Assembly (NCBI GenBank): GCA_019421925.1
Contig: JAHZEH010000086.1
Span: 1-5,382 of the forward strand
Direction of reading: 5' to 3'
DNA from: Clostridia bacterium
Lineage (GTDB): Bacteria > Bacillota > Clostridia > Christensenellales > CALWSW01
Length of the DNA stretch: 5,382 bases
The notes beneath the pieces are model-generated. The model ran no database searches. It was not told the origin of the DNA and saw only the letters and a list, made by a program, of their open reading frames with translations. How positions within the stretch are numbered: the stretch's first letter is position 1; the number at the start of each line of letters is the position of its first letter. The translations under genes were made by a program, and so were the position numbers. Positions 1 through 5,230 of the stretch are shown in pieces.

Positions 1-494
1 CTGGTCTCCACGTGGGCGGCAGAGGTCCAGAAGGGGACAAAGCTGGCTCTGGGATTTGCGATGCGGGCCAGCTTTTTAAATTTGCCCGGCGCCATCTTCT
101 TGGTTTTGAACCAGTTCCGCAGGTGGGAGAAGATATCCTCCTCCTCCATTTTGAAGGGGATGACGCCGTCGGGCGGATCCTCCCCGCATAGCACGACGCT
201 GCCCCCGCAGAAGGGGCAGAAGTCGGCGGCGGCTAGAACGTCGTATTCCCCGCTGGCCCCGCAGTTTTTGCAGCGCAGGCTCACCTTCTGCTGTCCCCAC
301 TGGAGGTTGAAGGCCGTCTCGGGGTGGGAATAGGCATATTCAAAGACCTCCCCCAGGGAGGCGTCCACGGCGACGGTGTTGCCGCACTGCTTGCAGCGCA
401 GGCAGTCGTTCGTCCCGTCATAGGCCATCTCGCCGCCGCAGCCGGGGCATTTGTGCTGGCTCGCCCACTCGGCGGCCTGTTGCGAATAATCCAT
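1..494 (-). CDS. YdjG-like zinc-ribbon protein (C-terminus beyond window)
   Basis: This gene is read leftwards and runs off the window edge after 164 visible residues. The start is ATG at 494, preceded by AGGAGG about 8 nt upstream. Visible cysteine pairs form two zinc ribbons: CPGC at 16-19 with CKQC at 34-37 (preceded by C31), and CKNC at 75-78 with CPFC at 93-96. After them comes a block with VIPFKMEEED, NWFKTKKMAPGKFKKLA and FVPFW, at about 111-156. This order (ribbons, then an IPF-K segment, then a W-K-P-FK helix, then a VPFW strand) is what I know from the TFIIB-type zinc-ribbon proteins related to B. subtilis YdjG. The family acts at the membrane with PspA and an SPFH protein; that role is inferred here from homology and context. 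No membrane helix is seen in the visible part. It lies 27 nt after the SPFH gene, so the two are very probably co-transcribed. The old label 'replication protein' for such proteins comes only from the zinc ribbon. Confidence 0.88.
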   Translation of the reverse strand, partial: MDYSQQAAEWASQHKCPGCGGEMAYDGTNDCLRCKQCGNTVAVDASLGEVFEYAYSHPETAFNLQWGQQKVSLRCKNCGASGEYDVLAAADFCPFCGGSVVLCGEDPPDGVIPFKMEEEDIFSHLRNWFKTKKMAPGKFKKLARIANPRASFVPFWTSAAHVET

Positions 495-521
495 GGCTGT
501 CCTCCTGTTTTCGCGCGTGGG

Positions 522-1640
522 CTAGAGCTTGGCGCCGCACTCCAGGCAGAATTTTGCGCCGGGGGCATAGGGGGCTCCGCAGCCCGGACAGACCGCCTGC
601 TGGGAGGAACCGCACTCCGGGCAGAACTTCGCGCCGGGGGCAATGGCGGCGCCGCATTTGATGCAGGATGCCTGCTGGGATGCGCCGCACTCCGGGCAGA
701 ATTTCGCGCCCGCTGCGATGGCGGCGCCGCATTTGACGCATTGGGCCGGGGGAGCCTGGGGGGCGGGAGCGGGCTGGGACGCGCCCTGCCGCGTGTTCTG
801 GGCAAAGAGCTGGCCCAGGCCCACGCCCGCGCCCATCCCCACGCCCATCCCGGCCATGCCGCCGGGGTTCTGGGCGGCGTCGCGCAGGGCTTCAGCCGCC
901 TGATACTGGGTGTATTTCCCCATGTCGCCCAATACGCCCATACTTGTACGGGTGTCGAGGGTTTTTTCCACCTCCTGGGGCAGGGAGATATTCTCGATGA
1001 TGAAGTCGCTCAGAAGCAGGCCCATGGGCTCCATCCGGGGGCTCAGCTTGTTCTGGGCCAGTTCGCTCAGCTCGTCGTAGCGGGCGGAAAGGTCGAGGGC
1101 GGGGATTTTGGACTCCGCGATGGCGTCGCTTACCCCGGATACGATCTTGCTGCGCAGATGTTCCACAATGCCGGAGACTCTGTAGTAGCTGCCGGTGCCT
1201 GAGAGCTCCCGCAGGAGAGCGGCGGGGTCGCCCACCCGGAAGGAGAACATGCCGAAAGCCCGCAGCCGCAGCATGCCGAAATCCGCGTCCCGCATCATGA
1301 TGGGGTTCTGCGTGCCCCACTTCTGGTTGGCGAACTGGCGGGTGCTTACGAAGAACACGTCGCATTTGAAGGGGGAGTCAAAGCCGTATTTCCAGGATTT
1401 CAGGGAGGTGAGGATGGGTATGTTCTGGGTGGTGAGCTCATAGCGGCCGGGGCCGAACACGTCGCCCAGCTCCCCCTCGTGGAGAAAGACCGCCTTTTGG
1501 GAGTCGCGGACAATAAGCTGCGCCCCGTTTTTGATCTCGCAATCTGCGTCGTCAAATTTATAGACCAGAGTATCGGGGGAGTCGTCCCGCCACTCAATGA
1601 CGTCGATCAGCTGCCGTTTGATAAAATTAAAAATGCCCAT
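522..1640 (-). CDS. SPFH/Band-7 protein with triple C-terminal zinc ribbon (YdjI-like)
   Basis: The protein has 372 residues. I chose ATG at 1640 because AGGAGG lies 8 nt upstream and a promoter sits just before it; an in-frame upstream extension to 1928 would overlap the metalloprotease gene and is not family-like. The N-terminus (MGIFNFIKRQLIDVIEW) and residues about 25-230 match the SPFH-domain family of YdjI, often mislabelled 'virion core protein'. Landmarks are HEGEL-GDVFGPGRY at about 54-67, SPFKCDVFFVSTRQF at 89-103, KWGTQNPI at 108-114 and FGMFSFRVGDP at 129-139. A Gly/Met-rich stretch (260-276) and a Pro/Ala linker (288-299) lead to three zinc ribbons, CxxC-x10-CxxC, starting at C301, C326 and C351. 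SPFH proteins form membrane scaffolds, and in B. subtilis YdjI works with YdjG and PspA in the membrane stress response. There is no classical membrane helix. The family call is firm; the precise role is inferred. Confidence 0.92.
   Translation of the reverse strand: MGIFNFIKRQLIDVIEWRDDSPDTLVYKFDDADCEIKNGAQLIVRDSQKAVFLHEGELGDVFGPGRYELTTQNIPILTSLKSWKYGFDSPFKCDVFFVSTRQFANQKWGTQNPIMMRDADFGMLRLRAFGMFSFRVGDPAALLRELSGTGSYYRVSGIVEHLRSKIVSGVSDAIAESKIPALDLSARYDELSELAQNKLSPRMEPMGLLLSDFIIENISLPQEVEKTLDTRTSMGVLGDMGKYTQYQAAEALRDAAQNPGGMAGMGVGMGAGVGLGQLFAQNTRQGASQPAPAPQAPPAQCVKCGAAIAAGAKFCPECGASQQASCIKCGAAIAPGAKFCPECGSSQQAVCPGCGAPYAPGAKFCLECGAKL
525..740 (-). repeat. Three tandem 75-bp zinc-ribbon repeats inside the SPFH gene
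   Basis: Residues 301-325, 326-350 and 351-372 of the SPFH protein are three copies of one 25-residue unit: CxKCGAAIAxGAKFCPECG plus SQQ linker, with the last copy cut at the C-terminus. The DNA units are also similar (for example the shared GAAxTTxGCGCCxGxxGC pattern on the plus strand), so internal duplication is likely. Each unit carries four cysteines expected to bind one zinc. The first two units are nearly identical, while the third has CPGC and CLEC and is more diverged. Confidence 0.85.
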
Positions 1641-1683
1641 AACGGTTCCTCCTGAAAGACAGAGTAGAGATGTAATTGGCTCT

Positions 1684-1692
1684 ATTATAGCA
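1684..1692 (-). promoter_or_regulatory. Extended -10 promoter of the SPFH / zinc-ribbon operon
   Basis: Reading the minus strand, TGC (1692-1690) directly precedes a perfect TATAAT (1689-1684), an extended -10 element. No good TTGACA is seen at the usual distance, which fits a promoter relying on the extended -10. Transcription should start near 1677, giving a leader of about 37 nt before the ATG at 1640. This suggests the SPFH and zinc-ribbon genes have their own promoter, separate from the metalloprotease gene 107 nt upstream. Confidence 0.65.
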
Positions 1693-1747
1693 GAAACGGT
1701 CGAACCTTGGCGAACTATTTTCGTCCGGGGAGAGGGGCCGCTGCCCA

Positions 1748-2506
1748 TCATTTTCCTCTTTTTCCCAAATGTGCGAGCAATCGGGCCAGGGGCCTTCTCT
1801 GCCGCCGTGCACTTTCCCGCGCCAGGTCGATCCGCTCCCCCCGCACGGCGGCGCTGGGGCGGCGGAGCCCCTTCCACAGCCCTGTTCTGACATGACTCTG
1901 GGGGGCGTTTTGGGCGAAGGCCAGGCATGCCATCTCCAGGTCGTTGGGGGTGAACCAGTCCTCGCGGAAATGGGTACGCATGATATCGCAGGCGGGCATC
2001 TCCGCTGTGACCGCGGCGGCTGGGCGGTAGCAGGGCCCATAGGGCGCGAATCCCCCGTACAGGTCGCCGATCCCCATGGCGTGGCCGAACTCATGGCAGG
2101 CCACCTTGGCCGCCTGTGAGGGGGAGTAGCGCAGGCGCGTCCGGATGTCCCCGGAGAAGAGGAGGATGTTTTTGCTGCCCCACCGCCGCCAGAAGGGAAA
2201 GCCGTAGGAGCAGGAGATACCCCGCACAGGCAGGAGGAAAAAGCGCACGGCGGGCCCCCTGCGCTCCACGGAGAGCTCCAGGGAAAAGGCCACAGGCTGC
2301 CCCAGACGCTCCGGAAAGTCCAGAGGGGTGCCGGCGAAGGAGGAGAGGAAGGGATTTTCTCCGCTGAACTGCCTGCGAAGCTCCCTCTCGACGAGCGCGG
2401 CCCAGGGCTCCCCCTGTATGCTTGCCCGGCGGAACCCGCAGAAGCGGATACGGGCCCGGATATGGATGCCCTCCGGGGACTGTGAAATTTCAACGGGGTA
2501 GACCAT
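1748..2506 (-). CDS. Putative cytosolic metzincin-like zinc metalloprotease
   Basis: The protein has 252 residues. It starts at ATG 2506, with GGAGG about 7 nt upstream. The key motif is HEFGHAMGIGDLY at 138-150: H138 and H142 as zinc ligands, E139 as catalytic base, G145 at the turn and D148 as likely third ligand. HExxHxxGxxD with Asp as third ligand is known from snapalysin-type metzincins. CDIMR at 173-177 (M176) sits where a Met-turn would be expected, about 28 residues after the third ligand. The N-terminal part (about 12-125) has alternating strands and does not match a family I can name. Residues 205-252 form a basic tail rich in Arg. There is no signal peptide or membrane helix, so the protein is predicted to stay in the cytosol, unusual for secreted metzincins. 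It is the first gene of the leftward group, 107 nt before the SPFH gene. Substrate unknown; the fold assignment is by motif only. Confidence 0.8.
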   Translation of the reverse strand: MVYPVEISQSPEGIHIRARIRFCGFRRASIQGEPWAALVERELRRQFSGENPFLSSFAGTPLDFPERLGQPVAFSLELSVERRGPAVRFFLLPVRGISCSYGFPFWRRWGSKNILLFSGDIRTRLRYSPSQAAKVACHEFGHAMGIGDLYGGFAPYGPCYRPAAAVTAEMPACDIMRTHFREDWFTPNDLEMACLAFAQNAPQSHVRTGLWKGLRRPSAAVRGERIDLARESARRQRRPLARLLAHLGKRGK

Positions 2507-2519
2507 GGAACGCCTCCAG

Positions 2520-2541
2520 GGCCCGCAGAAGGATGCGGGCC
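2520..2541 (-). promoter_or_regulatory. GC-rich leader hairpin just upstream of the metalloprotease RBS
   Basis: A perfect 7-bp inverted repeat, GGCCCGC (2520-2526) and GCGGGCC (2535-2541), flanks an 8-nt loop. On the minus-strand transcript it would fold just ahead of the GGAGG at 2517-2513, only 2 nt away. It could stabilise the 5' end or limit ribosome access. On the plus strand the same hairpin is followed by GCTATTTTT, so it could also act as a weak rightward terminator, though no plus-strand gene leads into it. Confidence 0.5.
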
Positions 2542-2551
2542 GCTATTTTTC

Positions 2552-2557
2552 ATTATA
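2552..2557 (-). promoter_or_regulatory. Candidate -10 box for the metalloprotease gene
   Basis: A perfect TATAAT lies on the minus strand about 46 nt before the start codon, which would start transcription near 2545 so that the leader begins with the GC hairpin. The -35 side is poor: TTGCAT at 2583-2578 would have a 20-nt spacer. The call rests on the -10 box and position alone. Confidence 0.4.
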
Positions 2558-2587
2558 TTACTGGAAAGAGAGGAGGGATGCAACGAC

Positions 2588-2625
2588 AAAAAGACGAGTG
2601 CGCTGAAGAAGGGACGCACTCGTCT
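2588..2625 (-). terminator. Terminator-like hairpin, leftward orientation
   Basis: A perfect 11-bp inverted repeat, AGACGAGTGCG (2592-2602) and CGCACTCGTCT (2615-2625), surrounds a 12-nt loop. On the minus strand the second arm runs straight into a short T tract (CTTTTTG, 2593-2587), as in an intrinsic terminator. No convincing minus-strand gene lies to the right, so it may shield the metalloprotease promoter from leftward read-through. It also sits 3 nt before the first small-ORF module on the plus strand, where it would act as a leader hairpin instead. Confidence 0.55.
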
Positions 2626-2645
2626 GGGAATGGAGGGTAGATTTT

Positions 2646-2918
2646 ATGAAGAAATGTCACTCGCTTTCTGCTGCTGTCCCTATGGCGTCACTCCTTTTTG
2701 TTTGGTTTGGCTCATCCCTGAGCACGTATTCAGGATACCCAGAAAATATGGCAGAGGAATGGCAATTGCGTGGAGCTTTTCTGAATGAATGTGAACTTTT
2801 CACGAACGGCGGAATGAACGGGCCCAAAAGCAATAAGGACGCCTTGCGGCGCCTTATTGTAAGAGGAATGGAGGGTAGAAGGTATCATGAAGTTGCTCAC
2901 TGTTGTGCTCACCCCTGA
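2646..2918 (+). pseudogene. First copy of the small-protein module, apparently frameshifted
   Basis: An open frame of 90 codons starts at ATG 2646 with GGAGGG 8 nt upstream. Compared with the second copy, similarity switches frame. The segment matching LTPEHEYRI of copy 2 reads LIPEHVFRI only in another frame (2711-2737), while MAEEWQLRG in the main frame matches MADGWNLFG of copy 2. After about residue 55 the frame runs through the second hairpin and RBS and ends inside copy 2, which is not how a real gene would be built. It is most simply a decayed copy; alternatively the main frame encodes a new peptide with a weakly signal-like start (MKKCHSLSAAVPMASLLF). No known family recognised. Confidence 0.35.
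2831..2859. other. 12-bp stem-loop between the two module copies
   Basis: CAATAAGG-A-CGCC (2831-2843, one bulged A) pairs with GGCGCCTTATTG (2848-2859) across a 4-nt loop. Read on the minus strand the loop is GCAA, a GNRA tetraloop, and the stem is followed by CTTTTGG, a weak terminator tail. Read on the plus strand it lies 6 nt before the repeated RBS segment of copy 2, mirroring the hairpin before copy 1. It may be a structured leader or a bidirectional transcription barrier. Confidence 0.5.
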
Positions 2919-2985
2919 GCACGAATATAGGATAACGCAACAATTAGGCGAAAAAATGGCAGATGGGTGGAATCTTTTTGGATAG
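2887..2985 (+). CDS. Hypothetical 32-residue small protein (second module copy)
   Basis: The ORF encodes MKLLTVVLTPEHEYRI, then a TQQLGEK segment, then MADGWNLFG, and ends at TAG 2983. GGAGGG lies 11 nt upstream and AGAAGG closer in, so initiation is plausible. Support for coding comes from comparison with copy 1: both the LxPEHxxRI and MAxxWxLxG blocks are kept at amino-acid level, though in different frames of copy 1. After the TAG the same frame continues ICPDCEQ before a second stop, and copy 1 has NECEL at the matching place, so the ancestral protein may have been longer. The GW-L ending faintly recalls DUF4177-type small proteins, but I would not assign it. Function unknown. Confidence 0.3.
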   Translation: MKLLTVVLTPEHEYRITQQLGEKMADGWNLFG

Positions 2986-3128
2986 ATATGTCCAGATTGT
3001 GAACAATAGCCCCAGCGTGCGGCGATGGAGCACATCTTTACGGCTCAGATGGATTTGTCTCTTTTTTGCCGCACATTATTGGAGGGGGCGGTGGCCATAG
3101 AGGGAGAGCTAGGCGAAACGGCAAGCGG

Positions 3129-3174
3129 CGGAACATTTGGAGAAAGAGGAAAGCGCAGGTTTGCCAAATGTCCG
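3129..3174. promoter_or_regulatory. 11-bp inverted repeat overlapping a -35 box (operator or hairpin)
   Basis: CGG-A-ACATTTGG (3129-3140, one extra A) matches CCAAATGT-CCG (3164-3174) as an inverted repeat with a 23-nt centre. The right arm overlaps the -35 hexamer at 3161-3166. It could be a split operator for a repressor binding both arms, or one end of an upstream structured RNA. I do not recognise the half-site. Confidence 0.4.
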
Positions 3175-3188
3175 AAATGGGTTATAAT
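3161..3188 (+). promoter_or_regulatory. Sigma-A-type promoter, likely for the glycosyltransferase operon
   Basis: TTGCCA (3161-3166, five of six consensus bases) is followed after 16 nt by a perfect TATAAT (3183-3188). Transcription would start near 3195 and run rightwards. The next confident gene begins at 3705, so the leader would be about 510 nt and include both 110-bp hairpin repeats. It is the best-matched -35/-10 pair in the window. The leader could instead be a separate RNA, with the glycosyltransferase using a nearer promoter I cannot see. Confidence 0.6.
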
Positions 3189-3245
3189 AAAACTAAGCAA
3201 ATACCACGAGCAAGCATTCCCCGCCAGTAAACGAGCAGCATTTTT

Positions 3246-3461
3246 AGGGCGCAGAGGCCGCCACGCGGGAAGCGGAGCATGGACAAAAGAGGCGAAGCGG
3301 GAGCGAGCCGGTTTTGTCCATGTGCAGCGGAGCGGGAGAAAGCGGCAACGCCGACAGGGCGCAGGGGCCACCACGCGGGAAGCGGAGCATGGGCAAAAGA
3401 GGCGAAGCGGGAGCGAGCCGGTTTTGCCGATGTGCAGCGGAGCGGGAGGGGGACAACGTCC
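3246..3461. repeat. Tandem 110-bp hairpin repeat, two copies with compensatory changes
   Basis: Copy 1 (3246-3355) and copy 2 (from 3356) have a period of exactly 110 bp; over the first 93 bases they differ at 5 positions. Each contains a long hairpin. In copy 1, CATGGACAAAA (3278-3288) and TTTTGTCCATG (3312-3322) form a perfect 11-bp stem. In copy 2, CATGGGCAAAA (3388-3398) pairs with TTTTGCCGATG (3422-3432). The A-T pair 3283/3317 has become a G-C pair 3393/3427, a compensatory change, while 3429 now gives one mismatch. The 23-nt loop is identical in both copies and contains GGC/GCC that can close it further. Words like AGCGGAGC and AGCGGGAGC recur through the unit. No coding sense is visible on either strand; it resembles REP- or MITE-like intergenic palindromes. 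Confidence 0.8.
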
Positions 3462-3704
3462 TTCCAGGCAAAGCATTACGGCGGGCGGAGACGTTGCAGA
3501 CGGGCAGATTACCTTTAAACCGCAGATATCCCCCAGGCGCAAGGGAAGCGCCGTCCGGGGATAGGCTGGTGGAGCGGCGGGACCGTTTTGGGGACGCGGA
3601 CTGAAAAGCGGGCCCCGGAAGAGGACAACCCCGCCCGGCAGCGGCGCGTTTTCAAAAACCACACAAACTACAAGGGGGAATCCCCTGCAAACCGGAGGAT
3701 TTGA
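3462..3704 (+). other. Non-coding leader before the glycosyltransferase
   Basis: No gene or promoter is seen here. Two short foldable elements are present. GGCGC (3536-3540) and GCGCC (3548-3552) form a hairpin that can be extended by CCCC (3531-3534) pairing with GGGG (3557-3560). AGGGG (3673-3677) and CCCCT (3682-3686) form a small hairpin 7 nt before the GGAGG ribosome binding site at 3694-3698. The latter could affect translation of the glycosyltransferase, but it is short and may be chance in GC-rich DNA. Confidence 0.4.
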
Positions 3705-5201
3705 ATGGAGCTGAGCAAAACCATGCTTTCCCTGGTCGTCCCCGTGTACAACGAGGAGGACGTGCTTCCTCTCTCCTTTGAGAGGATGAACGAGGTGATG
3801 AAGGGCATCGGCTGCCGCTATGAGATCATCTATGTGGACGATGGCAGCAGGGACGGCACCTGGCCCGCGCTGGCGAATATCTGCCGCAAAGAGCCCCGGG
3901 TGAAAGCCCTGCGCTTCGCCCGCAACTTCGGCCATCAGCTCGCCGTGACGGCGGGCATCGACGAGGCCAGAGGGGACGCCGTCATCATCATCGACGCGGA
4001 CCTGCAGGATCCGCCCGAGATCATCCCCCAGATGGTGCAGAAATGGCAGGAGGGGTTTGAGGTGGTCTATGGCAAGCGGCTGAAGCGGGAGGGGGAGACC
4101 CTCTTTAAGAAGTTCACCGCTTTCGCCTACTACCGTATGCTCAAGTTCTTTTCAGCCTATCCCATCCCCCTGGATACGGGGGATTTCCGCCTGATTGACG
4201 CCAAGGTAGCCGACGTGCTGAGGGGGATGCGTGAGCACAACCGCTTCCTCAGGGGGATGTCCGCCTGGGCGGGGTTCTCTCAGTGCCCAGTGGAATATGT
4301 GCGCCATGAGCGGGCTGCGGGCAAGACCAAGTACACCCTCAAAAAGATGGTCAAGCTGGCTATGGACGGCATTTTGGGCAGCTCGGGCAAGCCTGTGACC
4401 CTCTCCTTCGGCATCGGAGCGGGCATCTGCGCGCTCTCGGGCATTGCGGAGCTGGCCCTGCTCATCTGGCAGATTGTGATCGGCTGGAATATGGCGGGCT
4501 GGTCGCTGCTCATCCCTCTCTTTACGCTGCTTAACGGCGTCATGTTGATGATGATGGGCGTTCAGGGCGCCTATATTTCCCGCATTTATGATGAGGTGCA
4601 GAACCGTCCCCTCTACCTGATCGGGGAGAAGCGGGGGGAGGGCAGGCCGCGCAGCAAGCAGTATCCGGCGGGCCAGAGCCGTTCGGACGGGCAGAGCCGT
4701 CCTGTGGAACGGAGCCGCTTGGAACGGGAGAACGGGTCCAAACAGGCGGAGGCGGCCAAGTCCAAATCCCAGGGCGGACAGACGGTTCAGCCCCCTCTGC
4801 CCAAGCCGGGCGAGGGACAAAGCAAGAGCGCCCGGCGGCGCAGGAATAAGGGCCGCCGTCCCGGCCTGAAGGACAAACCTCAGAACCCGCTGGAACCCGA
4901 GGCTGCCGCCTCCCCCAGCCGGGAGCGTATTGAGAGGCTGCGTCCCGCCAGCGAGAAGAAAGCCATGGAGGCGGGCGGGACAGAATCCAATCTGCAGCGC
5001 GCCCAGGACATTGAGCGTCTGAGGCCCAGGGCGGAGGTTCCCGAGCACAGCGCGGCACCGGCTCAGGAGGCTGCTGCAGGGGCCTATACCCCTATCCCCA
5101 TGGACAAGCTGGAGTTTGTGGGGGCGGAGTACAAGGGGGAGCTGACGGAGAAATGGCTGGCCGACAGGGCGGCGCGGCGCAATAACCCGCGCGGTCAATG
5201 A
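3705..5201 (+). CDS. GT2 polyprenyl-phosphate-type glycosyltransferase with long charged C-terminal tail
   Basis: The protein has 498 residues. It starts at ATG 3705, with GGAGG 6 nt upstream. Residues about 7-225 are a family 2 glycosyltransferase of the DPM1/GtrB type: LVVPVYNEED at 10-19, DDGSRDGT at 45-52, ARNFGHQ at 72-78, the metal and nucleotide site DADLQDPPE at 97-105, TGDFRL at 158-163, RFLRG at 180-184 and RAAGKTKY at 203-210. Two membrane helices follow (about 231-260 and 265-291). Such enzymes transfer a sugar from a nucleotide sugar to undecaprenyl phosphate at the inner face of the membrane, feeding cell-wall or glycan modification; the sugar cannot be told. The usual family length is about 310-340. 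Here a tail of roughly 190 residues follows, rich in Arg, Lys, Gln, Ser and Pro, with IERLRP at 409-414 and 436-441 and an ordered-looking end (MDKLEFVGAEYKGELTEKW, 466-484). The tail is probably cytoplasmic and largely disordered. An aminopeptidase gene follows after 29 nt. Confidence 0.93.
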   Translation: MELSKTMLSLVVPVYNEEDVLPLSFERMNEVMKGIGCRYEIIYVDDGSRDGTWPALANICRKEPRVKALRFARNFGHQLAVTAGIDEARGDAVIIIDADLQDPPEIIPQMVQKWQEGFEVVYGKRLKREGETLFKKFTAFAYYRMLKFFSAYPIPLDTGDFRLIDAKVADVLRGMREHNRFLRGMSAWAGFSQCPVEYVRHERAAGKTKYTLKKMVKLAMDGILGSSGKPVTLSFGIGAGICALSGIAELALLIWQIVIGWNMAGWSLLIPLFTLLNGVMLMMMGVQGAYISRIYDEVQNRPLYLIGEKRGEGRPRSKQYPAGQSRSDGQSRPVERSRLERENGSKQAEAAKSKSQGGQTVQPPLPKPGEGQSKSARRRRNKGRRPGLKDKPQNPLEPEAAASPSRERIERLRPASEKKAMEAGGTESNLQRAQDIERLRPRAEVPEHSAAPAQEAAAGAYTPIPMDKLEFVGAEYKGELTEKWLADRAARRNNPRGQ

Positions 5202-5230
5202 GAAGATAAAGGAGCAAGAGAAAAAACACC

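Larger units (their letters stand above)
2629..3009 (+). repeat. Two diverged tandem copies of a small-ORF module
   Basis: The 15-nt segment GGAATGGAGGGTAGA occurs at 2629-2643 and again at 2866-2880. Each copy lies a few bases after a strong hairpin (2592-2625 and 2831-2859) and is followed by ATGAAG. Both then contain CTCAxCCCTGAGCACG (2711 and 2908), AGGATA, ATGGCAGA, TGG and TGTGAAC in the same order. Spacing differs: the first copy has about 40 extra nt before the CTCA segment and is shorter after it. The region is more AT-rich than its surroundings. I see no terminal inverted repeats or transposase, so this reads as an old local duplication. Confidence 0.6.

Noticed and set aside
324..1202. 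Open 292-codon plus-strand frame over the SPFH gene
   Set aside because: It is antisense to a firmly identified gene and has no family resemblance; it is only open because of GC-rich codon third positions.
1627..2619. Open 330-codon minus-strand frame over the metalloprotease
   Set aside because: The overlapping frame with HEFGHAMGIGD has a good RBS; this one is rich in Pro, Ser and Arg from out-of-frame reading and runs through both promoters.
2578..2640. 20-residue ORF starting at ATG 2578
   Set aside because: AGGAGG is only 1 nt from the ATG, too close to work, and the frame merely runs through the hairpin.
2592..2643. T-box riboswitch or attenuator suggested by the hairpin and GGGA segments
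   Set aside because: No T-box core (GGGTGGNACCGCG) or specifier stem is seen on either strand, and the downstream genes are not amino-acid related.
2730..3035. Minus-strand frame of 101 codons opposite the small-ORF modules
   Set aside because: No Shine-Dalgarno before 3035 and no recognisable domains; its protein is not repeated in both module copies in one frame.
3246..3461. CRISPR array
   Set aside because: Only two units of 110 bp, nearly identical along most of their length, with no alternating short repeats and unique spacers.
3025..3564. Plus-strand frame of 179 codons across the tandem repeats
   Set aside because: No RBS before the ATG, it includes the promoter at 3161-3188, and the two repeat copies are read in different frames (110 is not a multiple of 3).
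3045..3935. Minus-strand frame of 296 codons entering the glycosyltransferase gene
   Set aside because: It overlaps 230 bases of a certain gene in antisense, crosses the hairpin repeats and lacks a start signal.
4152..5198. Open 348-codon frame on the minus strand opposite the glycosyltransferase
   Set aside because: It is the antisense shadow of a high-GC gene with clear motifs on the plus strand; its translation is compositionally odd and has no RBS.
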